64,000 nt of DNA from Acetobacter vaccinii. GTDB taxonomy: Bacteria > Pseudomonadota > Alphaproteobacteria > Acetobacterales > Acetobacteraceae. The stretch is from NCBI RefSeq assembly GCF_008365315.1, contig NZ_CP043507.1, positions 101,010 to 165,009 on the forward strand, written 5' to 3'. The stretch's first letter is position 1, and each line of letters opens with the position of its first letter. Position numbers and translations under genes: made by a program. The notes beneath the pieces are model-generated. The model made no database searches and was not told the origin of the DNA. It was given only the letters and a program-made list of their open reading frames with translations. Shown here in pieces: positions 52,225 to 61,701 of this stretch.

Positions 52225-52986
52225 ATGCTCGCAGAGATCGTCAGACGCGCATCGGGAGTGACTACGCGACCGCTTTGGAATTCTTCACTGATTTCCTACG
52301 GGTTTCTTTTGCCCGGTGGCGACGTGTGCCCACTGCCCGACCTTACAATCCCTCTGCGGGCACCTGCCCGTGGCTGGGGGTGGGACGATATTTCCTACCT
52401 GGTGGCCACCTACCCCAAGGCTACCAGGGTCCGGGAAATCGCCACCATTCTGGGGCGCACCCTCTCCAGTGTCCGGGGCAAGGCGCGCCGGTTGGGTATG
52501 CGCAGACCCCTGCGTGGCAGAGCGCGCAAGTCCTATCTGCACGCTCTGGTGCCGCGCTCGGCATCGGGTCGCGCAATCTGGAATTCAGTAGCCATTGAGA
52601 ATCTTGCTGCATTATGGCGAAGACTTTACGCACCAACCTGCATCGCCCGTATGCTGGGACTGACCCCAGGTGCTGTCAGCGAGGCTGCCCGCCGGGCGGG
52701 TCTGCCTGAACGGGCAGGACTGCCGCTGATCATGGAGTGCCGGTCTGGCGACCCCATGGCGGCCCCGGAAAACGCAGTCATCTCCGGGCAGATGATCCGC
52801 AAGACATGCAGCATCACCCGTCGCCCCTTCTATGTGCGTCCGCAGGATCGCAAACGTGTCCATTTCAGTCTGCTGGGACGCCGCCTGCTCAGGGTCCGCG
52901 CCGAAGCTGAAAACAGTTTCGATGTCCATCCTGGCATACTGATGCAGACGTTTTCACAATCTCATGCGTCCGGGGTTCACGCCTGA
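52225..52986 (+). CDS. Helix-turn-helix protein, probable regulator of the conjugation locus
   Basis: 253 aa. Two HTH-like blocks: WDDISYLVATYPKATRVREIATILGRTLSSVRGKARRLGM (Myb/GcrA-like) and LAALWRRLYAPTCIARMLGLTPGAVSEAARRAGLPERAGLP. AGGA 9 bp before the ATG. The first gene of the rightward operon and next to the twin palindromes, so it is the natural candidate to bind them. Whether activator or repressor is unknown. Confidence 0.65.
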   Translation: MLAEIVRRASGVTTRPLWNSSLISYGFLLPGGDVCPLPDLTIPLRAPARGWGWDDISYLVATYPKATRVREIATILGRTLSSVRGKARRLGMRRPLRGRARKSYLHALVPRSASGRAIWNSVAIENLAALWRRLYAPTCIARMLGLTPGAVSEAARRAGLPERAGLPLIMECRSGDPMAAPENAVISGQMIRKTCSITRRPFYVRPQDRKRVHFSLLGRRLLRVRAEAENSFDVHPGILMQTFSQSHASGVHA

Positions 52987-52987
52987 C

Positions 52988-53635
52988 ATGCGCAATACGT
53001 CGGCCGCCATTTCCAGACGACTGCTCGATCCTCTGTTCCTTCAGAACCAGCTCCGCGTCGTCCTCATGGCCTTCCTGACAAGCCTTGTGCTCAACGTCAC
53101 GCTGGGCATTGGTCTGTTCGTTGCCGTCACGCATCCCCCCAGGGTCAAGCACATCTATCATGACCAGTTTGGAAAACCGCGTGAACTGATCGTGACAGAT
53201 CGCCCCTACTTCAGCGATTCAGACGTGATGAACTGGGCTTCCGAAAAGGTTACAAACCTCTACACACTCAACTACGTACAGTTTGCGAAACAGCTTGTCT
53301 ATTCCTCGCAATTCTTTTCCACACCTGCCTGGAATTCGTGGGCCGACGCCTTCCGATCGCCTGGAAATATCCAGTTCATAAAGGAAAAACACGTTTTTCT
53401 GACTGCCGCTCTCAAAACTGCTCCGTCTGTCCGGAGTGAGGGCGTGAGTGCCCACGGTGACTACGAGTGGCATATCGCCTTCCCGATGTATCTCAAATGG
53501 GAAAATGCCGCCGGGTCCATGACGGATACTCTGGCTGTTTCCATGACCATTCGAAGGACTAATGACCCTCTGCACCCAGATGGCCTTGAAATCGCCGAAC
53601 TGAACGCGCCACGCGCTGCTGATTCCGGGGGTTAA
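52988..53635 (+). CDS. DotI/IcmL (TraM) homologue
   Basis: 215 aa from the ATG right after the previous stop (a second Met at 52964 would overlap). One N-terminal membrane helix (LRVVLMAFLTSLVLNVTLGIGLFVAV), then a periplasmic NTF2-like domain: YFSDSDVMNWASEKVTNLYTLNYVQFAKQLVYSSQFFSTPAWNSWADAF, with VSAHGDYEWHIAFPMYLKWEN. This is the IcmL/DotI signature, an inner-membrane part of the type IVB machine. Confidence 0.85.
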   Translation: MRNTSAAISRRLLDPLFLQNQLRVVLMAFLTSLVLNVTLGIGLFVAVTHPPRVKHIYHDQFGKPRELIVTDRPYFSDSDVMNWASEKVTNLYTLNYVQFAKQLVYSSQFFSTPAWNSWADAFRSPGNIQFIKEKHVFLTAALKTAPSVRSEGVSAHGDYEWHIAFPMYLKWENAAGSMTDTLAVSMTIRRTNDPLHPDGLEIAELNAPRAADSGG

Positions 53636-54565
53636 ATGCACACGGCCTGTCGTCTGGCGACCGGGCTGGCGCTTGCCAGTGCCCTGTGTGCCCCCGTGTA
53701 CGCTCAACAGGACCCGCACGGGACCGGGGAACAACCCCATATTGATCCGGTCTATGCCGGACTGCCGCCCCCGCCAGAGGCAATGGAGCGCGCCTATGAC
53801 CGCTTTGACGCGGGCCAGCGCGCCCTGGATCAGGCAGATGATCCGCATGTCATGGCTGTGCCTGCCTCACGCTCCATCAGTGTGTCCCTCTCCGCAGGCG
53901 CGCAGATCAACATCATCAGGATCGCCCAGGGGTACCCAACAGCCCTGACGTTTCTCGATCGCACAGGCCAGCCCTGGCCGATTGCGTGGGATATCAGCAC
54001 CAACAAGGCAGCAGGCTGCGGCCAGAACGGAGAAGGACACAATGCCTCTGTGCGCCCCGTGGGGATCAATGCCTGCGTGCCTGAACCCGGCTCCAATGTC
54101 CTGCAGATCACGCCCCTGTCGCGCTATCCGCGCGGTGGCGTGCTTGTCAGCCTCAAGGATGCCCCCAAGCCCATCAGCTTCATGATTATCGCAGGGGTGG
54201 GCACCTATGACGCGGACCTGACCGCCCGCGTCAACGGACGCGGTCCCAAAGCCCGCGACATCCCCGGCCCCGAGCATGAGATCCCCGAGACCGGCTCATC
54301 CCTGGTCAACTCATTCTTCAACGGCACGCCTCCTGCCGAGGCCGTGCCTCTCCTGGTCTCAGGCGTCAGCCCTGATCGGATGAGGGCCTGGAAAATCAAA
54401 GACACCATGTATCTGCTGACCAGCTACACCGTAGTGTCGCCTGCCCCGATCGGAGACCAGAGCGAGTTTGATAGCACGCTCTTTGTCATCCCGGCCTCGC
54501 CAGAAGTCCTTGTGTCCGCTGGGGAACGTAAAATGAGGGTCACTCTCTCGGAGGATGGGCCGTGA
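53636..54565 (+). CDS. DotH/IcmK (TraN) homologue
   Basis: 309 aa. Signal peptide (LATGLALASALCAPVYA). Conserved VPASRSISVSLSAGAQINIIRIAQGYPTALTFLDRTGQPWPI and PKPISFMIIAGVGTYDADLTARV, typical of DotH/IcmK, an outer-membrane core component with VirB9-like fold. Starts directly after the stop of DotI (TAAATG) and overlaps DotG. Confidence 0.85.
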   Translation: MHTACRLATGLALASALCAPVYAQQDPHGTGEQPHIDPVYAGLPPPPEAMERAYDRFDAGQRALDQADDPHVMAVPASRSISVSLSAGAQINIIRIAQGYPTALTFLDRTGQPWPIAWDISTNKAAGCGQNGEGHNASVRPVGINACVPEPGSNVLQITPLSRYPRGGVLVSLKDAPKPISFMIIAGVGTYDADLTARVNGRGPKARDIPGPEHEIPETGSSLVNSFFNGTPPAEAVPLLVSGVSPDRMRAWKIKDTMYLLTSYTVVSPAPIGDQSEFDSTLFVIPASPEVLVSAGERKMRVTLSEDGP

Positions 54566-55800
54566 GTCTTCCTGACACACTGTCCTCCAGAAAGATCGCG
54601 CTGATCGTATGTGCTGTGATCGGTGGGGGCGCGATTACTGGCTGGTATCTGTTGAGCGACAGGGCCGAACACCCGACCTCCACGGCCCTGCACACCCCAA
54701 AACTGGCCGCGCCAGCAGGAGGCGAAAACAGGTCAGCCCTTCAGGACGCCGTAGCCCAGCAGGCCGAGAAATCACGTGCGGATGAAGCCCTGCGTAATCG
54801 CCAGAGCTTCGCCAGCGCAATCGTAGGGCGCAATAACGCCCCTGAGCATGTTGGTGAACTGGGGGCACTGCCTGGGCGCAATGGGGAGGCGAGCCAGAAA
54901 CCCGCGTCTGCCCCACCAGCAGCAGTGCCCCCACCTCCTGTTGCACCGCCTGCCCAAGCAACCTCATTCCATCAGTTGCAGTCATCCTCCGATGCGTCAT
55001 CGGCACAGCAGGAGCATGGCAGTCTCCCGCTGGATGAGGCTGCAGCGCTGTATGCCCAGTGGGGCCACGGCGGCCAGGCCTCTCTGGACATGGAATTACC
55101 CGGTGCCTCTACCGGACAGGCCAGCAGTTCCGGCCCCTCGACAAACAGGGGTGGCAGTAATTTTGCAGCCCTCAACACGGGTCTGGCAGCACCCGCGACA
55201 GCGTCCGCCCAGACACCAGCAGCACCTGCGGCCACGACACAGGCCCCAGCGCACCGTACGCTGCTACTGGCCGCAGGCCGGGGTGTTTACGGCCATTCCG
55301 TGCTGACATCCAACTCGGATCTGGGGTCGGAAGTCCTGGTTGAAATTGATTCCGGCCCGTTCAGAAAAGCCCGTGTCAGTGGCACTCTGACCCTGAAGAA
55401 CGACCGTTTGGTCATCAAGTTTACAAAGCTGATGATCGGCGATCAGGATCCGATTGCCATCAGTGGTTATGCCGTCACCCCCGATACGGCCGAGACCGGC
55501 GTTGCGTCGGAAGTGCGCGAGCATATCGCCTCGCGCATCATCCTGCCGATTGCCGCAGGTTTTGTCGAAGGCCTGGGCGAGGCCATGCAGAACACGAACA
55601 CGAGTTCCTACACCAACGCGTCGGGCATGAGCACCTTTACCCACCTCAATCTCGCCCAGCAGCTCGGCGTGGCCGCAGGAAAAGGCGCACAGGCCGCAGG
55701 CCAGGTCATCCAGAAGCAGACGCCCCAGCAGGCCACGGTGCTGCTCAATCGCGGCGACACCATTGGCGTGCTGTTCGATGACCCTGTCTATGGCTCGTGA
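54562..55800 (+). CDS. DotG/IcmE (TraO) homologue
   Basis: 412 aa from a GTG overlapping the DotH stop. One membrane helix near the N-terminus (IALIVCAVIGGGAITGWYLL), a long Pro/Ala/Gln-rich linker, then the VirB10-like C-terminal domain: LAAGRGVYGHSVLTSNSDLGSEVLVEIDSGPFRKARVSGTLTLKNDRLVIKFTKLMIGDQ. It spans both membranes in the core complex. Shorter than Legionella DotG because the pentapeptide repeats are absent. Confidence 0.88.
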   Translation: MSLPDTLSSRKIALIVCAVIGGGAITGWYLLSDRAEHPTSTALHTPKLAAPAGGENRSALQDAVAQQAEKSRADEALRNRQSFASAIVGRNNAPEHVGELGALPGRNGEASQKPASAPPAAVPPPPVAPPAQATSFHQLQSSSDASSAQQEHGSLPLDEAAALYAQWGHGGQASLDMELPGASTGQASSSGPSTNRGGSNFAALNTGLAAPATASAQTPAAPAATTQAPAHRTLLLAAGRGVYGHSVLTSNSDLGSEVLVEIDSGPFRKARVSGTLTLKNDRLVIKFTKLMIGDQDPIAISGYAVTPDTAETGVASEVREHIASRIILPIAAGFVEGLGEAMQNTNTSSYTNASGMSTFTHLNLAQQLGVAAGKGAQAAGQVIQKQTPQQATVLLNRGDTIGVLFDDPVYGS

Positions 55801-55855
55801 GCGCGCTCACAACAGCTTCCCCGATACTGGACGCCTCAGTCACGAAGAGGCACAG

Positions 55856-57028
55856 ATGCGAGGCAATACCGCCATGACACAGGATACGACAGACAGCCCG
55901 CAAGGGGCTGTTGTCACCCCACTCCAGCGTAGCCGGGTGGAGACACCCCGCGACACAGCCACAGTTCCACCACAGGAGACAGCCGCCCAGCCTCTGGCCG
56001 CAGCGCCTGACAAACGAGCGGGCGGTGTGTCCAAAAAAATGCTGCTCGCAGGGGGGGCCGCCACCGTGCTGGCACTCTGCGGCCTGTTTGTCGCCATCAA
56101 TGGCCTACCCCAGGGAGCCAGAATGGGCCAGGATCAGGGCCGCCTGGTCGCAGCCCCCGCTGCAATGGCGACGATGGATGAACCAGTCCATCCCGTCAGC
56201 ACGATCCGGCAACCCCGTCAGACAACCGCGCAGCAGGTACAGCACCCGACCTTGCAGAGCGTGAGCAGGGTCCAGACGCAGGCTGAGGGTGTCAGAGCCT
56301 TCCCGGCACAGCCCGCCATGGAGATGGCCCGCCCGGCACCGCTGCCTGATCCTGCGGGACAGGGTAGCCTCAAGACAGACACCCCCGCTCCGATGAATGG
56401 CCCTCAGCCGGACGCGCCGATCCAGGCAGCCCATGAAGATACGGCGCAGGACAGCCCCGCCCAGACATTGCCCACGCCCGATGTCGCGCAGGGCACGGCC
56501 CCACACCCTGCTCCCCAGACCATTTCCGATGACCGGCTGCTCATTGCCATGAGCCAGAAGCTGGAAGCGATGGCGACCCAGGTAGCCAGTCTGACGCAGA
56601 AGCTCGATGACACGCAGAAAACCCTCAACGACCGACTGACATCGGGTCTGGGCCGCATGGATGGTCGCCTGGACGAGTTGCAGCACCGCGAGGACATGCA
56701 GATGCAGTCCCGCACTCTGAGCAAACCGACCGAGGATGCGGCACAGGCCCCCAAACCCCCAGCCCCTGCTCATGCCACACCGGCCCATGCGGCCGCTGCC
56801 GCCCCCCACCACGACACACCCCGGCCGACACCCCGGCCCAGTCCAGCCCCCCTGCCACGCTACACCGTGCAGGCCGGAGCGCCGGACATTGCCATCCTGG
56901 CCGATGCCAGTGGCAATCCCGTGCGTATCCAGCCGGGTTCGGATCTGGGGCCATGGGGCTCCGTCCTGTCGATCTCGGATGTCGGTGGCCGCTGGCAGGT
57001 CCGCACTGAACGTGGCGTGATTCACTGA
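55856..57028 (+). CDS. DotF/IcmG-like (TraP) protein
   Basis: 390 aa from the ATG at 55856 (GAAGAGG 5 bp upstream); the frame also opens earlier inside DotG. Cytoplasmic N-terminal 60 aa, a membrane helix (MLLAGGAATVLALCGLFVAI), a Pro/Gln/Thr-rich linker, a coiled coil (MSQKLEAMATQVASLTQKLDDTQKTLNDRL) and a C-terminal beta domain (YTVQAGAPDIAILADASGNPV). Layout as in DotF/IcmG; the C-terminal part is less conserved. Overlaps the next gene by 1 bp. Confidence 0.72.
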   Translation: MRGNTAMTQDTTDSPQGAVVTPLQRSRVETPRDTATVPPQETAAQPLAAAPDKRAGGVSKKMLLAGGAATVLALCGLFVAINGLPQGARMGQDQGRLVAAPAAMATMDEPVHPVSTIRQPRQTTAQQVQHPTLQSVSRVQTQAEGVRAFPAQPAMEMARPAPLPDPAGQGSLKTDTPAPMNGPQPDAPIQAAHEDTAQDSPAQTLPTPDVAQGTAPHPAPQTISDDRLLIAMSQKLEAMATQVASLTQKLDDTQKTLNDRLTSGLGRMDGRLDELQHREDMQMQSRTLSKPTEDAAQAPKPPAPAHATPAHAAAAAPHHDTPRPTPRPSPAPLPRYTVQAGAPDIAILADASGNPVRIQPGSDLGPWGSVLSISDVGGRWQVRTERGVIH

Positions 57029-57579
57029 TGCTTTCAGGGATATTCGACTTTGCCCAGGAAATCGGCAATGCCATGGGCTGGGTGCTGCCAGCCCTGTGCT
57101 ATATCGTTGGCAGCACCTTTCTGCTGGGCGCGGTCTTCTCGCTCTACAAGGCGTCCAGCGGGTCTGGCACTGTCCTGTCCTTTGGCGTGCCCGCCGCCCT
57201 GCTCACGGGGGCCGCCATCTGCCTCAGTTTTCCTGAGTTCATCAATACAGGAAGCAGGACACTCGGGTTTTCGGCAGGCGCATCATTTACGGACAGTTCG
57301 GGCAAGGTCAGTTTTTCCGAAAACACTCTGACCACGGCCATGGCTGCAGGTCCTGCTGAAACCCTCAAGGCCGTCCTGCACCTCTTTCGCTTCTATTTCA
57401 TGAATTACGGCGCGCTGATCGTCTTCTTCGCCGTCACGCGCCAGATCGGGCGTGCCAAGGGCACGAACAACTCCTCAGCCTCATCGAACATCATGATGAT
57501 CGTTGGCGGTTTTCTCATCATGAACGCGGACACGATTGTCCCCGCTCTCGCCACAAAACTGCATCTGGTCTCGTCATGA
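57028..57579 (+). CDS. DotE/IcmC-like (TraQ) membrane protein
   Basis: 183 aa with about four membrane segments (WVLPALCYIVGSTFLLGAVF, FGVPAALLTGAAICLSF, FMNYGALIVFFAVTRQIGRAKG and IVGGFLIMNADTIVPAL). Resembles the IcmC/DotE and TraQ type proteins that sit beside IcmD in this order. Small inner-membrane component. Confidence 0.72.
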   Translation: MLSGIFDFAQEIGNAMGWVLPALCYIVGSTFLLGAVFSLYKASSGSGTVLSFGVPAALLTGAAICLSFPEFINTGSRTLGFSAGASFTDSSGKVSFSENTLTTAMAAGPAETLKAVLHLFRFYFMNYGALIVFFAVTRQIGRAKGTNNSSASSNIMMIVGGFLIMNADTIVPALATKLHLVSS

Positions 57580-57620
57580 GCCTGAGGTCTTCAAAACTCC
57601 AGATCATTGAAGGATATTCC

Positions 57621-57998
57621 ATGCGCATACGCATTCCCCTGACCTATCTGGTCCTTGGCGGCACCTTTGTCATCCTGCTCCCGCACGTCGGTCATGCCCA
57701 GGCTATTGACGATATCACCGAGCAGGCCTCCCAGCATGTGCTCAAGGCCTGGTCCTATCTGATCAACATGGTCGGGTTTGTCGGCGGCGGCGCGCTGCTG
57801 CTGGCCAGCGTGTTCGGCTGGTATATGCACCAGAAAAACCCCAACGCTGGCCGTGGGCTGGGACTGGTTCTGGCAGGCTTTGTCTGCGGCGCCCTGCTGC
57901 TCTCCTTCCCCTTCCTGGCCAAGACGGCCAGCCTGAGTGTGTTCTCTGGTGGCGTGCAGGCCACGGGGGATCAGAAAATGATGAAGTTCGATCAGTAA
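57621..57998 (+). CDS. IcmD/DotP-like (TraR) membrane protein
   Basis: 125 aa from the ATG at 57621 (GAAGGA 7 bp upstream); an earlier Met at 57576 overlaps the preceding stop. Signal (YLVLGGTFVILLPHVGHAQA), then two membrane helices (LINMVGFVGGGALLLASVFGWY and LGLVLAGFVCGALLLSFPFLA), typical of IcmD/DotP. Stop and next start share TAATG. Confidence 0.75.
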   Translation: MRIRIPLTYLVLGGTFVILLPHVGHAQAIDDITEQASQHVLKAWSYLINMVGFVGGGALLLASVFGWYMHQKNPNAGRGLGLVLAGFVCGALLLSFPFLAKTASLSVFSGGVQATGDQKMMKFDQ

Positions 57999-58543
57999 TG
58001 TTCGACATCATCACCCATGCGAGGGCGCCTGCGGGCACCCTCATCATGGAGACCATCACACCCGCAGGTAGCCAGCGGTGCGCCTGCTGTGATTTTCAGC
58101 CCGCCCGCACACGGGTTGCAGGCACGTCATTATGTCTGACCTGTGCGCCAGCCTATGCACTGGACCAGGACGGGCTGGATCATCTGGCCCATCTCATCTG
58201 GATGCCCCGGTTTGACCAGGGTGTCCTCAGCCGGATGGTGCGCGCCATCCATGCTGCAAACCTTCTCGCGGAATCAGTCACGGATACCGCCATTCATGAT
58301 CAGGCCCAGCGGGGAAAGCATATTCTGGATGCCCTGATCAGGACACGGGGCCAGGCGCGGGAGTGTCTGGGCATAGACAGTCTGACCCAGCTGCGCAAAA
58401 CCGTCTCCTCCATGGCGGTCAGGGAGTTTGTCGGTCGGTCATCAATGACCGGACTACGGGTTCTGCTCTACAGGCCCGCATGGTTTGCCCCTGATGTCGA
58501 TCTCTACCGTCAGGATCTGCTGACCGCACTGGACACGCCATGA
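57998..58543 (+). CDS. IcmJ/DotN-like (TraT) zinc-binding protein
   Basis: 181 aa, cytoplasmic. N-terminal zinc site with CACCDFQPAR and SLCLTCAPAYAL (CxxC twice). The position just before DotO matches icmJ-icmB. IcmJ/DotN works with the coupling complex that brings substrates to the channel. Overlaps the ATPase gene by 4 bp. Confidence 0.72.
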   Translation: MFDIITHARAPAGTLIMETITPAGSQRCACCDFQPARTRVAGTSLCLTCAPAYALDQDGLDHLAHLIWMPRFDQGVLSRMVRAIHAANLLAESVTDTAIHDQAQRGKHILDALIRTRGQARECLGIDSLTQLRKTVSSMAVREFVGRSSMTGLRVLLYRPAWFAPDVDLYRQDLLTALDTP

Positions 58544-61500
58544 CCTTCTGGCGTCGCAAACCGGCTCCTGCCCCGCCCTCCCAGAGCAGCCCTGAGACTG
58601 CCGCGCCACCCCCACGCAAGACGCTGTTCGACACCGGTCTGCGACCCATGACGATGATCATGCAGGGCATGGCCACTGCCTCACGGATGTTTAGAATTCC
58701 TGTGACTTCCTTTTGCGATCTGGCGACCTGTGATCAGCACGGCCTTCTGACACTCAATGGGGAATACGCAACCGTGCTGCGTCTGCGTGGCCGCCGCGTG
58801 CTGGGCGATCTTGCGGAAATCACTGCTGCCGCCGCCCGACTGCGTCTGGACATGGCCAGTCTCTTCAATGATCCGGGCCACGCCCTGCAGTTCTGCTACA
58901 CCGCAGACCCCGATGGCGCGACCCAGGCAGTGGCCCGTAATCTGGATGACCGGCGGACCATCGCCCGTGCCTTGGGCGCGGAGTTCGAAGACATTTTCCG
59001 CGAACGCCTGAAAATCCTGCCCGGTTACATGCGTCAGGAACGCGCCTGTCTGGTCCTGTGGACCCGTCCAGGCCGTCTGTCCCGGCCTGAACTCAAACAG
59101 GCCAATCGCCAGCGCAAGGCCGCCTATGCCACCCTGCCCCCGCTGGGCGATGCCCAGAACCCGCTGCTGGGAAGCCAGGAACTGGGCACGGTGCACAGCG
59201 CATTCGTGTCCCAGATTGTCTCAGCCCTCACCGTGGAGGGTATCGTCGCCGATGTGCTCCCCCCCAAAGACGGCCTGCGGCTGATCCGCGAAGAGATCTA
59301 TCCCGAGACCGTGGGCTCGGAGTGGTCTGCCTGCACCCCGGCGGACAGACCACCCATGATCATCCCCGAAACAGACAGGCCTGAGGATGCCTCGGACATG
59401 CTCTGGCCACCGCTGCGCGAGCAGCTGTTCATCGATGACGTCCCTACCCCCGACATTTTTACCGCCCGACTGGGTCTGTATGACTGGCGTCCCCTCGAAC
59501 TGACCCGCGTCAGCGAAGAAATCCGCCCGTTTACCGAACTGGTGGGCCGCATGGCGGCCCGGCGTCAGCCCTGGCGGATGACCGGCCTGATCGAAGGTGT
59601 GCGGCCGAGCTACATGATGTGGAAGGCGGCCGTGGCGACCCTGCTCAAATTCGGCTCCAACACCAGTATCTACAACGGGTTTGAAAGCCTCAAGGCCAAC
59701 CGGGAGGCCCAGAAGGACAATACCGTCAAGCTGCGCGTGTCTTTTGCAACCTGCGCGCCAGCCGGTGACACCGAGAAACTCGGCGTGCGGACCTCACGTC
59801 TTCAACAGACCATCGGCGCATGGGGTGGCGCCAGCGCCAATCGCATGTGTGGCGACCCGCTGGCAGGTACGCTGTCCTCGGTCCCCGGTCTGGCCATTGC
59901 CTCCACCGCACCCCCGACAGCCGCCCCTCTGTCCAAAGCCCTGATAATGATGCCATGGACCCGTCCCGCTACCCCCTGGCAGGATGGCGCGGTGCTGTTC
60001 CGGGCTGCTGATGGCACGATCGTACCGTTTGATCCCGCAGGGTCTGGCCGTGATGCCCGACTGGATCTGTTCATCGGTCCATCCCGGCGCGGCAAGTCCG
60101 CCCTGGACAACGTGCTGCTGCTGGGCACCCTGCTCAGCCCTGCAAGCATGACGGATCAGGGTGTTAAACCCGCACTGATCGCCAAGCTGGATATTGGTGA
60201 TTCCACCAGCGGCCTCATCGACATGATTCACAGTGCCATGGGCTCCAGGGACAAAGGGGAGGCCATTCATATCCCCTTCGATCTGATCCCCGAACACGCC
60301 TACAATATTTTCGACACCGAAGCCTGCTGCCGATACCCCCTGAGCTATCACAACACCGTCCTGCGGTCGTTCATCGGGCTGGTCTGCACACCGTTGGATG
60401 GAAAACCTTTCGAGAGTCTCGATCAGCTGATTGATCGGGTCATCCGCGCCGCCTACGAAATTTTCTCCGATGAAGGCACCTCCATCCGGCCCAAGATCTA
60501 CCGGCCTGATGAAAACCGCCCTCTGGATCACAGGCTGGCCCATCACGGCCTGGACATCCCCGAAGACAGCACCTGGTGGTCGGTCGCCGACGCGTTCGCA
60601 GGTGTTGGGGACATGCGCTGGGCCAGGGTTGCAACGCAACACGCCGTACCCGTCATGAGCGACCTGCTCGAAGCCATGAATGAAGACCGCGTCTGGCGGA
60701 CCTTCAGCGAGACCACCCCGACCAGTGGTGCCGAAACCTCCCTGTCCATCTTCAGGCGTTACATCAGCGCGTTCATCAGCCGCTTTCCCACCCTCAACCA
60801 GGTCACGAAACTCGATCTGGGAGACGCACGCGTCACTGTCATCGACATTGACCGTGTTGCTCCTGAAGGACTGGGCGAAGCCCGGCGCCAGACGGAGCTG
60901 ATGTATCTGCTGGGCTTTCAGATCGTGGCCCGCAATTTCTTCCTGCGGCCAGAAGACGCCCAGGACGTGCCCGCCCATGTACGCGACTGGCACCGTGAAC
61001 GCTTCAAGGGCTTCCGTGAGGCGTCCAAGACCGTACGCTGCGACGAATTCCAGAGGACAAAAGGCGCGCATTACGTCCAGCAGCAGTTTGATGAGATTGC
61101 CCGCCGTGGTGCCAAGCTCAATGTCGGGATTGGCCTTGCCAGCCAGAGGCCGGATGATTTCACCGAATATCTGCTCAGACAGTCCACCGGCCGCTTCATC
61201 CTCGGGGCCGGTGATACGTCTGAGGCAAAGGTCATGGCCGATACGTTCAACCTCAGCACGGCCGCCCATGAGATCATCAGATACGGTCTGAACGGTCCCA
61301 GGCCCGATGGGAGTGGCTCGCCTTTTGTGTTGCAGATCAGGGTGCGTGCCCAGTGGTACGAACTCTATCTGCTCAATCTCATGGGGCCGGTGGAACTGTG
61401 GGCACTGTCCACCACTCCGGAAGACACGGCTCTCAGACGCCGTGTCTATGATGCCGTGGGCTCGGCCGAGGGTCGCAGACGCCTGGCGCGTGTGTTCCCG

Positions 61501-61701
61501 CGCGGGAGTGCCGCAGATGAGATCGTGCGCAGGCGTGATGCCCGGATGCGTACGGGCGAGGATCAGGCCATGGCCATGGGCGGCGTGATCAGTGAACTGG
61601 CCGACGAACTGGTCAATGGCACAGGTCTGGGCACCATTATCCGGGACGCGGATGAGCCCATGTCCGGACCCACAACGCATGCCTCGATACTGGAGGCATG
61701 A
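58540..61701 (+). CDS. DotO/IcmB (TraU) ATPase of the type IVB transfer system
   Basis: 1053 aa VirB4-like ATPase. N-terminal part with FRIPVTSFCDLATCDQHGLLTLNGEYATVLRLRGRRVLGD; Walker A GPSRRGKS (513-520); Walker B strand VTVIDID (765-771); and late motifs KTVRCDEFQRTKGAHYVQQQFDEIARRGAKLNVGIGLASQRPDDF (the VirB4/HerA-type glutamine and arginine region). Length fits IcmB. It energises assembly or DNA transport. The largest gene of the locus; overlaps its neighbours on both sides by 4 bp. Confidence 0.92.
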   Translation: MTFWRRKPAPAPPSQSSPETAAPPPRKTLFDTGLRPMTMIMQGMATASRMFRIPVTSFCDLATCDQHGLLTLNGEYATVLRLRGRRVLGDLAEITAAAARLRLDMASLFNDPGHALQFCYTADPDGATQAVARNLDDRRTIARALGAEFEDIFRERLKILPGYMRQERACLVLWTRPGRLSRPELKQANRQRKAAYATLPPLGDAQNPLLGSQELGTVHSAFVSQIVSALTVEGIVADVLPPKDGLRLIREEIYPETVGSEWSACTPADRPPMIIPETDRPEDASDMLWPPLREQLFIDDVPTPDIFTARLGLYDWRPLELTRVSEEIRPFTELVGRMAARRQPWRMTGLIEGVRPSYMMWKAAVATLLKFGSNTSIYNGFESLKANREAQKDNTVKLRVSFATCAPAGDTEKLGVRTSRLQQTIGAWGGASANRMCGDPLAGTLSSVPGLAIASTAPPTAAPLSKALIMMPWTRPATPWQDGAVLFRAADGTIVPFDPAGSGRDARLDLFIGPSRRGKSALDNVLLLGTLLSPASMTDQGVKPALIAKLDIGDSTSGLIDMIHSAMGSRDKGEAIHIPFDLIPEHAYNIFDTEACCRYPLSYHNTVLRSFIGLVCTPLDGKPFESLDQLIDRVIRAAYEIFSDEGTSIRPKIYRPDENRPLDHRLAHHGLDIPEDSTWWSVADAFAGVGDMRWARVATQHAVPVMSDLLEAMNEDRVWRTFSETTPTSGAETSLSIFRRYISAFISRFPTLNQVTKLDLGDARVTVIDIDRVAPEGLGEARRQTELMYLLGFQIVARNFFLRPEDAQDVPAHVRDWHRERFKGFREASKTVRCDEFQRTKGAHYVQQQFDEIARRGAKLNVGIGLASQRPDDFTEYLLRQSTGRFILGAGDTSEAKVMADTFNLSTAAHEIIRYGLNGPRPDGSGSPFVLQIRVRAQWYELYLLNLMGPVELWALSTTPEDTALRRRVYDAVGSAEGRRRLARVFPRGSAADEIVRRRDARMRTGEDQAMAMGGVISELADELVNGTGLGTIIRDADEPMSGPTTHASILEA

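Noticed and set aside
59794..61680. 628-aa frame on the minus strand
   Set aside because: Antisense to the DotO/IcmB ATPase with its Walker motifs; long only because of high GC.
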